DNA of 64,000 nt, from assembly GCF_900116685.1 (NCBI RefSeq), contig NZ_FPBL01000003.1, positions 124,001-188,000 on the forward strand. Reading direction: 5' to 3'. Every line of letters starts with the position of its first letter. The stretch's first letter is position 1. Origin of the DNA: Nitrosomonas eutropha. GTDB lineage: Bacteria; Pseudomonadota; Gammaproteobacteria; Burkholderiales; Nitrosomonadaceae. The notes beneath the pieces are model-generated. The model worked only from the letters and a program-made list of their open reading frames with translations, ran no database searches and had not been told where the DNA came from. Of this stretch, positions 29,097 through 37,342 are shown piece after piece. Made by a program: the position numbers and the translations under genes.

Positions 29097-30857
29097 ATGA
29101 CAATTTTTGCAGGAATTCTCACCCGCCATAAAGACAAAACCATACCTGGTTCGTTTACAAATGAGCTTCGAGCGTTAATATCACGTCATCCTGATGATAA
29201 AAATACTGTAATAGAATTTATCGATAACGGGATTTACCTTGCAAAAGTTGATATCGGTGCATTGAAACAGCCAGGAAGTTTTTCCACTAAAGAGCTGACT
29301 GCGTTTGTAGCGGGTGATCCTTTATATCAGGCTGGCCCTAGTATGCCAGGGTCACGTGCGGAAAGTCTGCAAAATCTGGCGCTTGATTTGGCAGCCGGGA
29401 AACTGGATACTCTTCACGCTTGTCGCGGAACCTACTGCGCGGTCATCTACGAACATGCGGAGGGTAGACTTCACTTAGTAACAGACAAGCTTGGTGTCCG
29501 GCCTGTTTACTATTGGGTATTGCCCGATTTCATCATTTTTTCGACTGCATTACGAATTCTGGAAGCTTTATCCTTCCAGGTAAAGTCTCTAAATCTTCAG
29601 GGAATAGCTGAAATTGCGTGTTTTAACTACCCGCTGTCTGATCGCACCCCTTACGAAAATATATTCTCCCTATATGCCGGGGAAACCGTCTGTTTCACGG
29701 GTGAAAAAATCAATCGACAGAGATACTGGCAATGGGATAAACAGCCGATGAATGCAGAGAATAGTAGCATTAATTCTGCTGAACACCTTCATGCAACATT
29801 CATCGATTCAGTCAAAATCCGGCTGCAAGGACAAAAAACTGTCGCGGCATTTTTAAGCGGTGGTCTCGATTCTCGCGCCATCGTTGGCGCACTAAAAAAT
29901 CTTGATGTCGAGGTAGTCACTTCCAATTTCGCCCCAGCTGGCAGTCAAGATCAGGCATTTGGGCAACTTGCTGCTGATAAATTGGGAACTCATCACACCC
30001 ATCTACAAAAAGGCAAGCAGGATGAACGAGATCCTTACCACAAATTATCCGTAAACAAATGGATTAATTCTGAAAACTATGCAGCTAGAAATTTACCCAA
30101 ACCCCATGTTATTTGGTCCGGTGATGGGGGTAGCGTAGGCCTTGGGCACGTATATCTGAATCCGGATATTATCCAGGCCTCACGAAAAAAAGATATGGAA
30201 AAAGCAAAGAAAGAATTTTTCGCTTATAACAATTGGGGGATAAGCACCAAGCTTTTGAAACCGAAAATAGCTTTAACCCTAATCAATCTCCTCAATGAGG
30301 GAATCCAATCTGAGCTGGATTCAATCCATTTGGGTGATCCCAGCCGCATTTTTTACTTATTTCTGATGCTGAATGATCAGCGTCGACATATGTTTAATCA
30401 TTTTGAGAACATAGATCTGGGGCGCGTGGAATTTGAGCTTCCATTTTTTGATTCTAATTTTATTGCAGAAATTATCAAACTCCCCATAGACCCCTTTCTG
30501 CACCATGTTTCCTATATGGAATGGCTGAGCTATTTCCCCAAAGCGGTGCTGGAAGTGCCATGGCAGGCATATCCAGGTCACATACCCTGCCCATTGCCCC
30601 AACTAGAGGGCCTTACATACCAATGGAATTCAAGTACTGAAGAAACCAGACAGAACAAACTGCATGCATTGAAATATGTAAAAGAGCTTTGTCGAAATTC
30701 GACGTTCTCACACCAGTATTTAAACCTTTTTTACCTGCGACTATGGATAATCCTGATGCGATTCGGGCAGAGTGATCGCTCATATCTTCTCCAAACTCCA
30801 AGAATTTTATATCGATACTGGTCCAAAGTTGTTCCAAATAATAAGAACCGGATTTAA
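29097..30857 (+). CDS. Asparagine synthase-related protein lacking the glutaminase cysteine
   Basis: A 586-residue cytosolic protein with the two-domain layout of class II asparagine synthetases. The N-terminal Ntn-type domain (about 1-200) lacks the nucleophile: it starts MTIFAGILTRHKD with Thr where Cys2 should be. It retains the DKLGVRPVYY segment. The synthetase domain has the ATP-pyrophosphatase loop FLSGGLDSRAI (SGGLDS, 254-259). Family knowledge suggests ATP-dependent amide bond formation by substrate adenylation, with ammonia or another amine rather than glutamine as donor. I use the ATG at 29097; a TTG eight codons upstream is in frame. It precedes the flippase gene in the same direction (157-base gap). 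Confidence 0.8.
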   Translation: MTIFAGILTRHKDKTIPGSFTNELRALISRHPDDKNTVIEFIDNGIYLAKVDIGALKQPGSFSTKELTAFVAGDPLYQAGPSMPGSRAESLQNLALDLAAGKLDTLHACRGTYCAVIYEHAEGRLHLVTDKLGVRPVYYWVLPDFIIFSTALRILEALSFQVKSLNLQGIAEIACFNYPLSDRTPYENIFSLYAGETVCFTGEKINRQRYWQWDKQPMNAENSSINSAEHLHATFIDSVKIRLQGQKTVAAFLSGGLDSRAIVGALKNLDVEVVTSNFAPAGSQDQAFGQLAADKLGTHHTHLQKGKQDERDPYHKLSVNKWINSENYAARNLPKPHVIWSGDGGSVGLGHVYLNPDIIQASRKKDMEKAKKEFFAYNNWGISTKLLKPKIALTLINLLNEGIQSELDSIHLGDPSRIFYLFLMLNDQRRHMFNHFENIDLGRVEFELPFFDSNFIAEIIKLPIDPFLHHVSYMEWLSYFPKAVLEVPWQAYPGHIPCPLPQLEGLTYQWNSSTEETRQNKLHALKYVKELCRNSTFSHQYLNLFYLRLWIILMRFGQSDRSYLLQTPRILYRYWSKVVPNNKNRI

Positions 30858-31014
30858 CAACGCCAGACAAGGGAAGCAAGATTCTTGTACCGTAGTGTTA
30901 CCGCACTTCACCTCTTTCACCAACAGATATCGAACTTAAAAACCTTGATGATTGCTTATCCGCAGGTTTTAGACCAGATTTAATTTCATCGGACCAACGA
31001 GAAATAGCCATCCT

Positions 31015-32454
31015 ATGACGACAGTACGAGAGCAAGTATTGACCGGGCTTAAATGGACAGCGGGTGGAAAACTGGGAGCACAGGTCATTACATGGGCAAT
31101 CACGCTTGTTGTGATGCGCTTGCTGACACCAGAAGACTACGGCCTGCTGGCTATGGCATCGGTATTTGTTGCTTTCATGTTGATGTTGTCCGAGGCTGGG
31201 CTCGGCCCTGCACTGATTCAGAAACAGGATCTTGACGAAACTGCTTTACGCAGTGTATTTGCCATCGTCATCATCGCAAATATTAGTCTGCTGCTATTGC
31301 TCAATCTGTTGACCCCTTTCATCGCAGCTTTTTTTGATGAGGAAAGATTAATACCAATTTTGCACGTTTTGTCACTTCAATTCTTATTGACTATCTTCGG
31401 TACACTTCCCAGCGTTCAGCTGTATCGCCAGCTAAAATTTAGAAGTTTGTCACTGATTAGCTTCTTAACAACGATTGTCGGGAGCATACTGACACTGGTA
31501 CTGGCATTCGCACAATTTGGTGTATGGGCGCTTGTTTTAGGGAATCTGTTTGCCAGTATACTCAGCGTAATCGCAATGAACGTAGTAGCTCCATTACATT
31601 TTCTACCAAAATTTTCCGTAGCCGGCATGCGTAATCTTCTGTCTTTTGGCGGGAACATTACGCTCTCACGGTTACTCTGGTTTTTTTTTACGCAGGCAGA
31701 CGCTGTCATCGTTGGCAAGTTGCTAGGTAAGGAAATACTAGGTTTTTATTCAATTGCGATGCAGCTTGCTTCGTTACCTGTACAACGAATTTCCTCAATC
31801 ATCAACCAGGTTGCATTTCCAGTATTTTCCAGGATTCAGGATAATCCTGAGCAATTCCGCAGTTTTATACTTAAAGCGATGCGGGTACTCAGCCTGATTG
31901 CCTTCCCTGTGTTATGGGGAATTTCCAGTGTTGCCAATGAAATTGTATTGCTATTTTTGGGGCAGAAATGGCATATAGCTATTCTACCGCTGCAATTATT
32001 AGCATTGATGATGCCATTACGCATGATTGTAAATTTCCTGCCAACAGCCATCGATGCACTAGGGCGTCCTGATGTCGGTGTGAAAAATGTACTTCTTGCC
32101 TCAATTGTTATGCCGCTTGCCCTTCTAGCCGGGAGCTATTGGGGAATTGTGGGCGTTGCATTGGCTTGGGTAACAGTGTATCCGCTAGTACTCCTTGTTA
32201 ATATCCATCGCATGCTCCAGGTCATAGCATTGCAACTATCTGATTTTTTTTATGCCATCGCACCGGCAACAGGTTCAGCAATAGGAATGTATCTGACAGT
32301 ATGGGGAGTGGGTCTGTTGTTCACAGATGATATTAATCAATGGGCAAAATTATCGGCTATGATCACTGCGGGCATATTGGTTTATGGTGGGCTTACTTTA
32401 TTTTTTAACCGGCATGGCTACCATGAAGTCGTTGATCTGATCCGGAAACGATAA
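31015..32454 (+). CDS. WzxC-type polysaccharide flippase (MOP superfamily)
   Basis: A 479-residue inner-membrane protein with about 12-14 helices that flips undecaprenyl-linked oligosaccharide to the periplasm. The start GLKWTAGGKLGAQVITW, then RLLTPEDYGLLAMA, and the later FGGNITLSRLLWFFFTQADA and LGFYSIAMQLASLPVQRI are typical of the colanic-acid/WzxC branch. The codons for WFFFT create a run of nine T. No start-site problem is visible. It ends 66 bases from the convergent asparagine-synthase relative. A decayed copy of its 3' end lies at 34189-34322. Confidence 0.9.
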   Translation: MTTVREQVLTGLKWTAGGKLGAQVITWAITLVVMRLLTPEDYGLLAMASVFVAFMLMLSEAGLGPALIQKQDLDETALRSVFAIVIIANISLLLLLNLLTPFIAAFFDEERLIPILHVLSLQFLLTIFGTLPSVQLYRQLKFRSLSLISFLTTIVGSILTLVLAFAQFGVWALVLGNLFASILSVIAMNVVAPLHFLPKFSVAGMRNLLSFGGNITLSRLLWFFFTQADAVIVGKLLGKEILGFYSIAMQLASLPVQRISSIINQVAFPVFSRIQDNPEQFRSFILKAMRVLSLIAFPVLWGISSVANEIVLLFLGQKWHIAILPLQLLALMMPLRMIVNFLPTAIDALGRPDVGVKNVLLASIVMPLALLAGSYWGIVGVALAWVTVYPLVLLVNIHRMLQVIALQLSDFFYAIAPATGSAIGMYLTVWGVGLLFTDDINQWAKLSAMITAGILVYGGLTLFFNRHGYHEVVDLIRKR

Positions 32455-32520
32455 TATCCCCTATTACCAGATAAGGAGCACATCTAGGGTTGCTGGCATG
32501 AACAATTCAGTAGATCGATA

Positions 32521-34008
32521 TTAGCTGTTATCAAAATGAAGATCATAACGAGCACTCACTTCATTTATCGCCCAAGCAAATGCATATTGTCGCAACTGGC
32601 TGGGGCGATCAAGGGAATTTTCCGGGGCAAACCGCCAAAGTAACGGTGTTTTATGCAAAATAGATTCCATTGCACCTGAAATATTCTGGGTGATGCGCTC
32701 ATAATCTTTGCTCAATGGCGGAGGAATCCGGCCACGTTTCAACCACTCCATGCGATTTTTAGCAAGCCAGGTACGATAAATTTCCATAGAAGCCGGGCTT
32801 AAGAATTCACTAAATCCTATGGCACTGGCTTTTTTAGTGATCCCAAAGGCTTCACGCGGCACGCCTGCTGATTCAATGATGCGGCGTGGCACAGGACGGC
32901 TATAATTCCCCACTACATCCCAAGAACGCATTTCTTCAGCGTTACTCAGATGATTGATATCGCGAATCTGCTGCACTCCCCAGAAAGTGATCGGACAATG
33001 AATAAACCCGGCCCAAAGACGGTATTCTGTTAGTGAAAGCCCTGATGAATCGCCGCGCACGACATCTTCCCCTAAATCTTTTGTGTCTTTGGCCCATATT
33101 TTATCGCCATGATAGCCTGTCAACAGCACTCGGCCCGACAGTTCAGCTTCCGCACTGGCCAGTGATACCGCTTCTGCTGTTCCATCAGCCGCCAGAAAGA
33201 AAGTTTCTACACGATCCAGCTCACGCCATGCATCACGTGCAATGCAAACTGGATTAAGACCCAGATAAGCAGCTACCTGATCACCATTTTCTGCTTCTCC
33301 AAAACGATCTTTATCAATACATAAAGCATCTTTACACCCTGCTTTATAAGCGAGCGCTGCAATAGCGGGCGAATCATAGCCAGAGGATGCCGTCGCCAGG
33401 AATTGGTAGCCATGCTTCCTGCTACGAGCAGCAATATTATCAGCAAGCTTGTTCAAATTTTCCTGAAGAAACTGCTCATAACGGGCAAAGCTACTGAAAT
33501 TTCTTCTCGTCAACGTCCTTGGGATATAAGCAACCTTGTTGCTATCCCACACGATATAACCAAACATCATGATCTGAATATCGCCCAGCGAAGTTAAAAT
33601 CGTTCGCTTGTACCGTGACAAGCCATAAATAATACTGGTGAAATCTTTATAATAATCAGGGTAAGTAAGGTTGATTTCAGCGCCGGATACAGCCAGTAGA
33701 CAGGCCAGTGAATTTGAAACAAATAAGCCTTTATCAGTCAGCAATGACAAAATACGGTCTGTTGTGTTACCTGGTGCAACAAAGACTATACTGCCATCAC
33801 GACAACGCCCTCCAGTACCCGCGACCAGATCAGTTTGATCAAAATTTCCTTCTTCAAAAGCACCGGGCCAAACAGCCTCACAAAACCAGTGATCATGCGT
33901 TTCTACTCGATTACCATGCCAAACTGTAACAGCACTGTTTTTTTCAGAGCAAAGAGCAATCCAGGCCAGTGGCGGCCAGTTAGGTACCATGTGATATAAA
34001 AAATTCAT
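32521..34008 (-). CDS. Asparagine synthase-like ATP-pyrophosphatase, atypical N-terminus
   Basis: A 495-residue protein that I recognise only by its C-terminal half. A PP-loop ATP-pyrophosphatase motif, FLATASSGYDSPAIAALA (SSGYDS 208-213), and a later GYHGDKIWAKD segment fit the asparagine-synthase synthetase fold. The first 190 residues resemble a reduced, glutaminase-like domain but start MNFLYHM with no Cys2. It therefore should adenylate a carboxylate and join it to an amine, or a comparable reaction, without its own glutaminase. It is the only minus-strand gene between 29097 and 37337, and it lies between the flippase and the remnant of another flippase, suggesting insertion or inversion. 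Its substrate is unknown. Confidence 0.62.
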   Translation of the reverse strand: MNFLYHMVPNWPPLAWIALCSEKNSAVTVWHGNRVETHDHWFCEAVWPGAFEEGNFDQTDLVAGTGGRCRDGSIVFVAPGNTTDRILSLLTDKGLFVSNSLACLLAVSGAEINLTYPDYYKDFTSIIYGLSRYKRTILTSLGDIQIMMFGYIVWDSNKVAYIPRTLTRRNFSSFARYEQFLQENLNKLADNIAARSRKHGYQFLATASSGYDSPAIAALAYKAGCKDALCIDKDRFGEAENGDQVAAYLGLNPVCIARDAWRELDRVETFFLAADGTAEAVSLASAEAELSGRVLLTGYHGDKIWAKDTKDLGEDVVRGDSSGLSLTEYRLWAGFIHCPITFWGVQQIRDINHLSNAEEMRSWDVVGNYSRPVPRRIIESAGVPREAFGITKKASAIGFSEFLSPASMEIYRTWLAKNRMEWLKRGRIPPPLSKDYERITQNISGAMESILHKTPLLWRFAPENSLDRPSQLRQYAFAWAINEVSARYDLHFDNS

Positions 34009-34019
34009 TCATGCCTCCA

Positions 34020-34142
34020 TCTAAACAGATTATTTAACAGAGAATTGTATTAATCTGAAAACGATAATATCCACAGAAAAATAAAGTCTCTCAGTATAAA
34101 TTGTATAAGATAGATCATTATTGGCATCTTTAAACTCATTAG
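34020..34142 (+). repeat. Diverged direct repeat, copy B
   Basis: This is the second copy of the element at 28818-28954, same orientation, about 15 bases shorter through one internal gap. The best-kept part is the CAGTATAA..TTGTATAAGATA stretch, which could hold a -10 element. It begins 12 bases upstream of the start codon of the minus-strand gene and lies about 200 bases upstream of the plus-strand ATP-grasp gene. Confidence 0.8.
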
Positions 34143-34188
34143 AAGGGATGAATTTTGTTATGTTAAGCCCACCTAAGAAAAAATCGCA

Positions 34189-34322
34189 CTACTTGCGGAT
34201 AGCATTAATCAATGGATCAAGCTGTTAATCCTGGTTACTACAAGTGTATTGATCCATACCAACCTTACGCCACCTTCCAGTAACGCAGCTACCGTAAAGT
34301 TATTGATCTGATTCGCCGATGA
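34189..34322 (+). pseudogene. Decayed 3' end of a second WzxC-type flippase gene
   Basis: Translation gives LLADSINQWIKLLILVTTSV, then LIHTNLTPPSSN. This aligns with the C-terminal LLFTDDINQWAKLS and ITAGILVYGGLT of the intact flippase at 31015-32454. After a frameshift around 34290 it reads SYRKVIDLIRR-stop, matching GYHEVVDLIRKR-stop. The order, spacing and stop position all agree, so this is a remnant of a paralogue or of a duplicated copy. Upstream of about 34185 no further similarity is evident. Confidence 0.75.
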
Positions 34323-34347
34323 TACTTTATCGATTTATCTAATAAAT

Positions 34348-35379
34348 ATGAACCAACTGACTATCGCTATTCAACAAGACCACCAGCAACTTTCCAGTAA
34401 ACGTTGGCAGTCTTTTTCGACACGTTGGCATGAACTGGCCGCACAGCAAGGCCTCACAACCCAGAATATCGATATTTTCTCTGATTCAATCAACTGGCTG
34501 GATCAGCTCCAAGGCTGCGATGGGTTTATGTGGTGGTTTGGTCAACCACTTTCGGTTAGCCGCCCTGGTCGCAGATTGATCGCAGCTTTGGCACATATCA
34601 ACAAAATTCCAACATTTCCCAATCATAATACGATATGGCATTTTGACGACAAGGTAGCGCAATCTTATCTTCTGCAATTAGCAGACATCCCTACTCCCAA
34701 AACTTGGGTATTCTGGTCAAAATCACAGGCAGATAAATTCATTAATTTGGCTGATTACCCACTGGTGCTAAAACTATCTTCCGGTGTTATTTCAAAAAAC
34801 GTCGAACTTGTGCACAACCGCTGTGAGGCAAGCCATCACGCCCATGCACTGTTTGGCTCCGGTATGTACGCACTGCCACCAGCCAACCTGCCCTTCCGTT
34901 GGTTTGCCAGGCGCGCAAGTGAAGCAATACGGGTATTCCTATCGCGGAAGACAGATGAAGAATTTCATAAAGGCTACTTGTTACTTCAAGAATTTCTACC
35001 TGAAAATGACTTTGATATCCGCGTAACCATCATCGGTAATCGGGCCTTTGCATTCAGACGATATAATCGGCCGGGAGATTTCCGGGCAAGCGGTAGTGGT
35101 CGTATAGATTGGAATCCTGCTCAGATACCCTCAGATTCACTCCTCCTCGCTTTTCAAACTGCAAAAATATTGCAAACCCAGTCACTCGCTGTCGATATTT
35201 TGCGACGAAATAGCAAGCCCGTCATCGCGGAAATCAGCTATTACTATGAAGGGTGGGCAATTGAGAAATGCCCAGGACACTGGAAATTATCTGATCAAGC
35301 TTCACAACCTGTTTGGGTTGAGGGCTCCATGCGGCCGGAAGATGCAATTTGGGAAGATTTCATCACTCAACTTCACTAA
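34348..35379 (+). CDS. ATP-grasp domain protein (RimK-like ligase fold)
   Basis: A 343-residue cytosolic protein. The middle and C-terminal parts form an ATP-grasp fold: KTWVFWSKSQADKFINLADY, PLVLKLSSGVISKNVELV (ATP-binding lysine region), the hinge-like GYLLLQEFLPENDFDIRVTI and the metal-binding end SLAVDILRRNSKPVIAEIS. ATP-grasp ligases join a carboxylate to an amine or thiol through an acylphosphate. The N-terminal 100 residues are a pre-ATP-grasp domain. It is followed by a second ATP-grasp gene 45 bases downstream. No start-proximal ribosome binding site is evident. Substrate unknown; ligation of an amino acid to a sugar or peptide is an inference from context. Confidence 0.75.
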   Translation: MNQLTIAIQQDHQQLSSKRWQSFSTRWHELAAQQGLTTQNIDIFSDSINWLDQLQGCDGFMWWFGQPLSVSRPGRRLIAALAHINKIPTFPNHNTIWHFDDKVAQSYLLQLADIPTPKTWVFWSKSQADKFINLADYPLVLKLSSGVISKNVELVHNRCEASHHAHALFGSGMYALPPANLPFRWFARRASEAIRVFLSRKTDEEFHKGYLLLQEFLPENDFDIRVTIIGNRAFAFRRYNRPGDFRASGSGRIDWNPAQIPSDSLLLAFQTAKILQTQSLAVDILRRNSKPVIAEISYYYEGWAIEKCPGHWKLSDQASQPVWVEGSMRPEDAIWEDFITQLH

Positions 35380-35424
35380 TCTTCTCGGTAGATTGATGTT
35401 CTTTCAATCACTTTAAGGCACCCC

Positions 35425-36534
35425 ATGAATATTCTCAAAATCCTGTTTGGCAAACGTGCTCGCAAGGCGCCTTTTGCAACATTATCCGAAGTTCTGCGCA
35501 TGCGCTTTGGTTCGCAACGCTTGTTGTTTCAAGAGTATATCGATTATCGCTTGCATGAACTGGATGATCTGAGTGCAGAAGAGCGTGGCAAATTTCTGGG
35601 GAATGGCCGCAAATTCCGGCTCAATTATGTGTGTAATGATGCTCGCTGGTTCATGTTGGGTGAGAAGTTGCCGATGACTCTTTTCATGATGGCAACCGGC
35701 CTCCCCATGCCAAAAATTCATGCAGTATATGATCTCGATGGCAGAAATTTACCAGGCGCCATTACATTAAACAGTGTCGATGAAACAGCTGTTTATCTCC
35801 GCACCCTCCAGCATTACCCGTTATTTGCCAAACCCAGTCGTAGTGCCTATGGCTGGGGTGCCCAGGGCCTGCAAAATTATCTACCGGAATCAGACAGTAT
35901 TGTTTTTTTGAACGGCAAGCAACGTAACGTGATGGAATGGATCAAGTCGCTTAACCCAAAGTTCTCACACGGTATTCTGTTTCAAGAACAGCTCAAGCCA
36001 CACCCGGAAATTGCGCGTGTCTGTGGCCTTCGCGTCAGCAGCATACGAGTCACTTCTGCCCGAATTAATGGCAGGAATACCATTGTCAGTGCAGTCTGGC
36101 GCATTCCTGTCGGATCGAATATGGTAGATAACTTTCAGCATGGCACTTCTGGAAATTTACTGGGGGGCGTCAACATAACTAACGGCCAGATCACTCGGGT
36201 TGTTGGCAAAATTAACGGCAAGATCGAGGCAGTTGCTACTCATCCCGACACCAGTGTGCAATTCGATCTATACACATTGCCAGACTGGCCACAATTAACA
36301 GAAATTTGTGAACGGGCAGCAAACTATCTCATGGGAATGAATCTCCATCATTGGGATATCGCTTTGACCGAACGGGGCCCTGTTATTATTGAAAATAATG
36401 AAATCGCTGATCTGGATCTGCATCAGCACGCAAACCGCAAAGGATTCTGGTCAGAAGAGATCGAAACAAGTACGGCGTCAATCTTATCCACGCTACTGGG
36501 AACAACTGAGCTGGCTCCAAAAGAAATTAGCTAA
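35425..36534 (+). CDS. Sugar-transferase-associated ATP-grasp protein
   Basis: A 369-residue protein of the ATP-grasp family often found with glycosyltransferases in polysaccharide loci (ATPgrasp_ST type). Characteristic stretches are PLFAKPSRSAYGWGAQGL (ATP-binding lysine and glycine loop), ILFQEQLKPHPEIARVCG, RVSSIRVTSARING and the terminal MNLHHWDIALTERGPVIIEN carrying the metal ligands. AAGG lies before the ATG. It is in one operon with the preceding ATP-grasp gene and perhaps the following GNAT gene (122-base gap). The chemistry is presumably carboxylate-amine ligation; the substrate is not known. Confidence 0.78.
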   Translation: MNILKILFGKRARKAPFATLSEVLRMRFGSQRLLFQEYIDYRLHELDDLSAEERGKFLGNGRKFRLNYVCNDARWFMLGEKLPMTLFMMATGLPMPKIHAVYDLDGRNLPGAITLNSVDETAVYLRTLQHYPLFAKPSRSAYGWGAQGLQNYLPESDSIVFLNGKQRNVMEWIKSLNPKFSHGILFQEQLKPHPEIARVCGLRVSSIRVTSARINGRNTIVSAVWRIPVGSNMVDNFQHGTSGNLLGGVNITNGQITRVVGKINGKIEAVATHPDTSVQFDLYTLPDWPQLTEICERAANYLMGMNLHHWDIALTERGPVIIENNEIADLDLHQHANRKGFWSEEIETSTASILSTLLGTTELAPKEIS

Positions 36535-36656
36535 CCTGATGCGTAAAATTGATATTTTTTTCTAAACAAATGGCAACCTACCATATGCGGTGGTTTACTT
36601 GTCCGGACAGGGTAATTGGGGGCAGTAATGATTACTTTATTTAGCAGCTTAATATC

Positions 36657-37337
36657 ATGAATGTCTGGCAAGAAAGACTGGCACTCCTGAGATATAAGGG
36701 AGGGGGCAAAGCGGCAGTATTCTGGCTGATTAAAATACTATGCAGAGTAGAGATTTATTTTTTCTACGCAGCTGATTTAACTCGGCAACAGGCATCGTTG
36801 CCACAACCTCTTGCCAAAAAATCCGGAACAGAGGCATTCCACTTTATTGCTCTAAATTCCACCCAGGATATTGCCATGTATCCGCACGAACTGATCGAAC
36901 AAATCAGTTCACAAAGTGGCCGAGGCGTTACACAACTTATTCAGGACGATGCCAAAATCTATGCATTGATTGATGGAACACAAGTTGTATCACAAACAAA
37001 TATCAGCCACGGCGCTGTTATTCGAGTCGATTCACCAACAGATTTAGATATTGGTCTGACATCTGGGGATGCCTTCCTTGGCTATTTGTTCACCCATCCC
37101 CATTACCGTGGATTAGGCGCTGCAGCATTACTACTGGAAATGGTATGCGAGGATGTTAAGAAGTATGGCTATTCCAGGATCGTGACACATATACGCTCAA
37201 CGAATGTCGCTTCACTGAATACTTTTAAGAAATGTGGCTGGCTCAAAATTGGCTGGATAGCTGTCAGTACCAGCAATCATCTTCTGCTGCGCTGCCTGCA
37301 CAAAGCTGGTATCACTGTCCTGGCTGTTAAACAATAA
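36657..37337 (+). CDS. GNAT-family N-acetyltransferase
   Basis: A 226-residue protein with a GNAT fold in its second half. The acetyl-CoA pyrophosphate loop is THPHYRGLGAAALLLEM, followed by IVTHIRSTNVASLNTFKKCGW, the usual motif B. The N-terminal 60 residues are basic with a hydrophobic stretch (VFWLIKILCRVEIYFFYA) that may bind the membrane. It is the last plus-strand gene of the group and converges with the acyltransferase gene 5 bases away. The likely substrate is an amino sugar or amino acid in the polysaccharide pathway (inference). Confidence 0.78.
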   Translation: MNVWQERLALLRYKGGGKAAVFWLIKILCRVEIYFFYAADLTRQQASLPQPLAKKSGTEAFHFIALNSTQDIAMYPHELIEQISSQSGRGVTQLIQDDAKIYALIDGTQVVSQTNISHGAVIRVDSPTDLDIGLTSGDAFLGYLFTHPHYRGLGAAALLLEMVCEDVKKYGYSRIVTHIRSTNVASLNTFKKCGWLKIGWIAVSTSNHLLLRCLHKAGITVLAVKQ

Positions 37338-37342
37338 ATTTG

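Larger units (their letters stand above)
34009..34347. other. 339-base intergenic region with repeat copy B and a flippase remnant
   Basis: The gap between the divergent minus-strand ATP-pyrophosphatase gene and the ATP-grasp gene is filled with debris: repeat copy B (34020-34142) and the decayed flippase 3' end (34189-34322). No intact gene was found. The ATP-grasp gene begins 26 bases after the remnant's stop codon. Confidence 0.75.
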
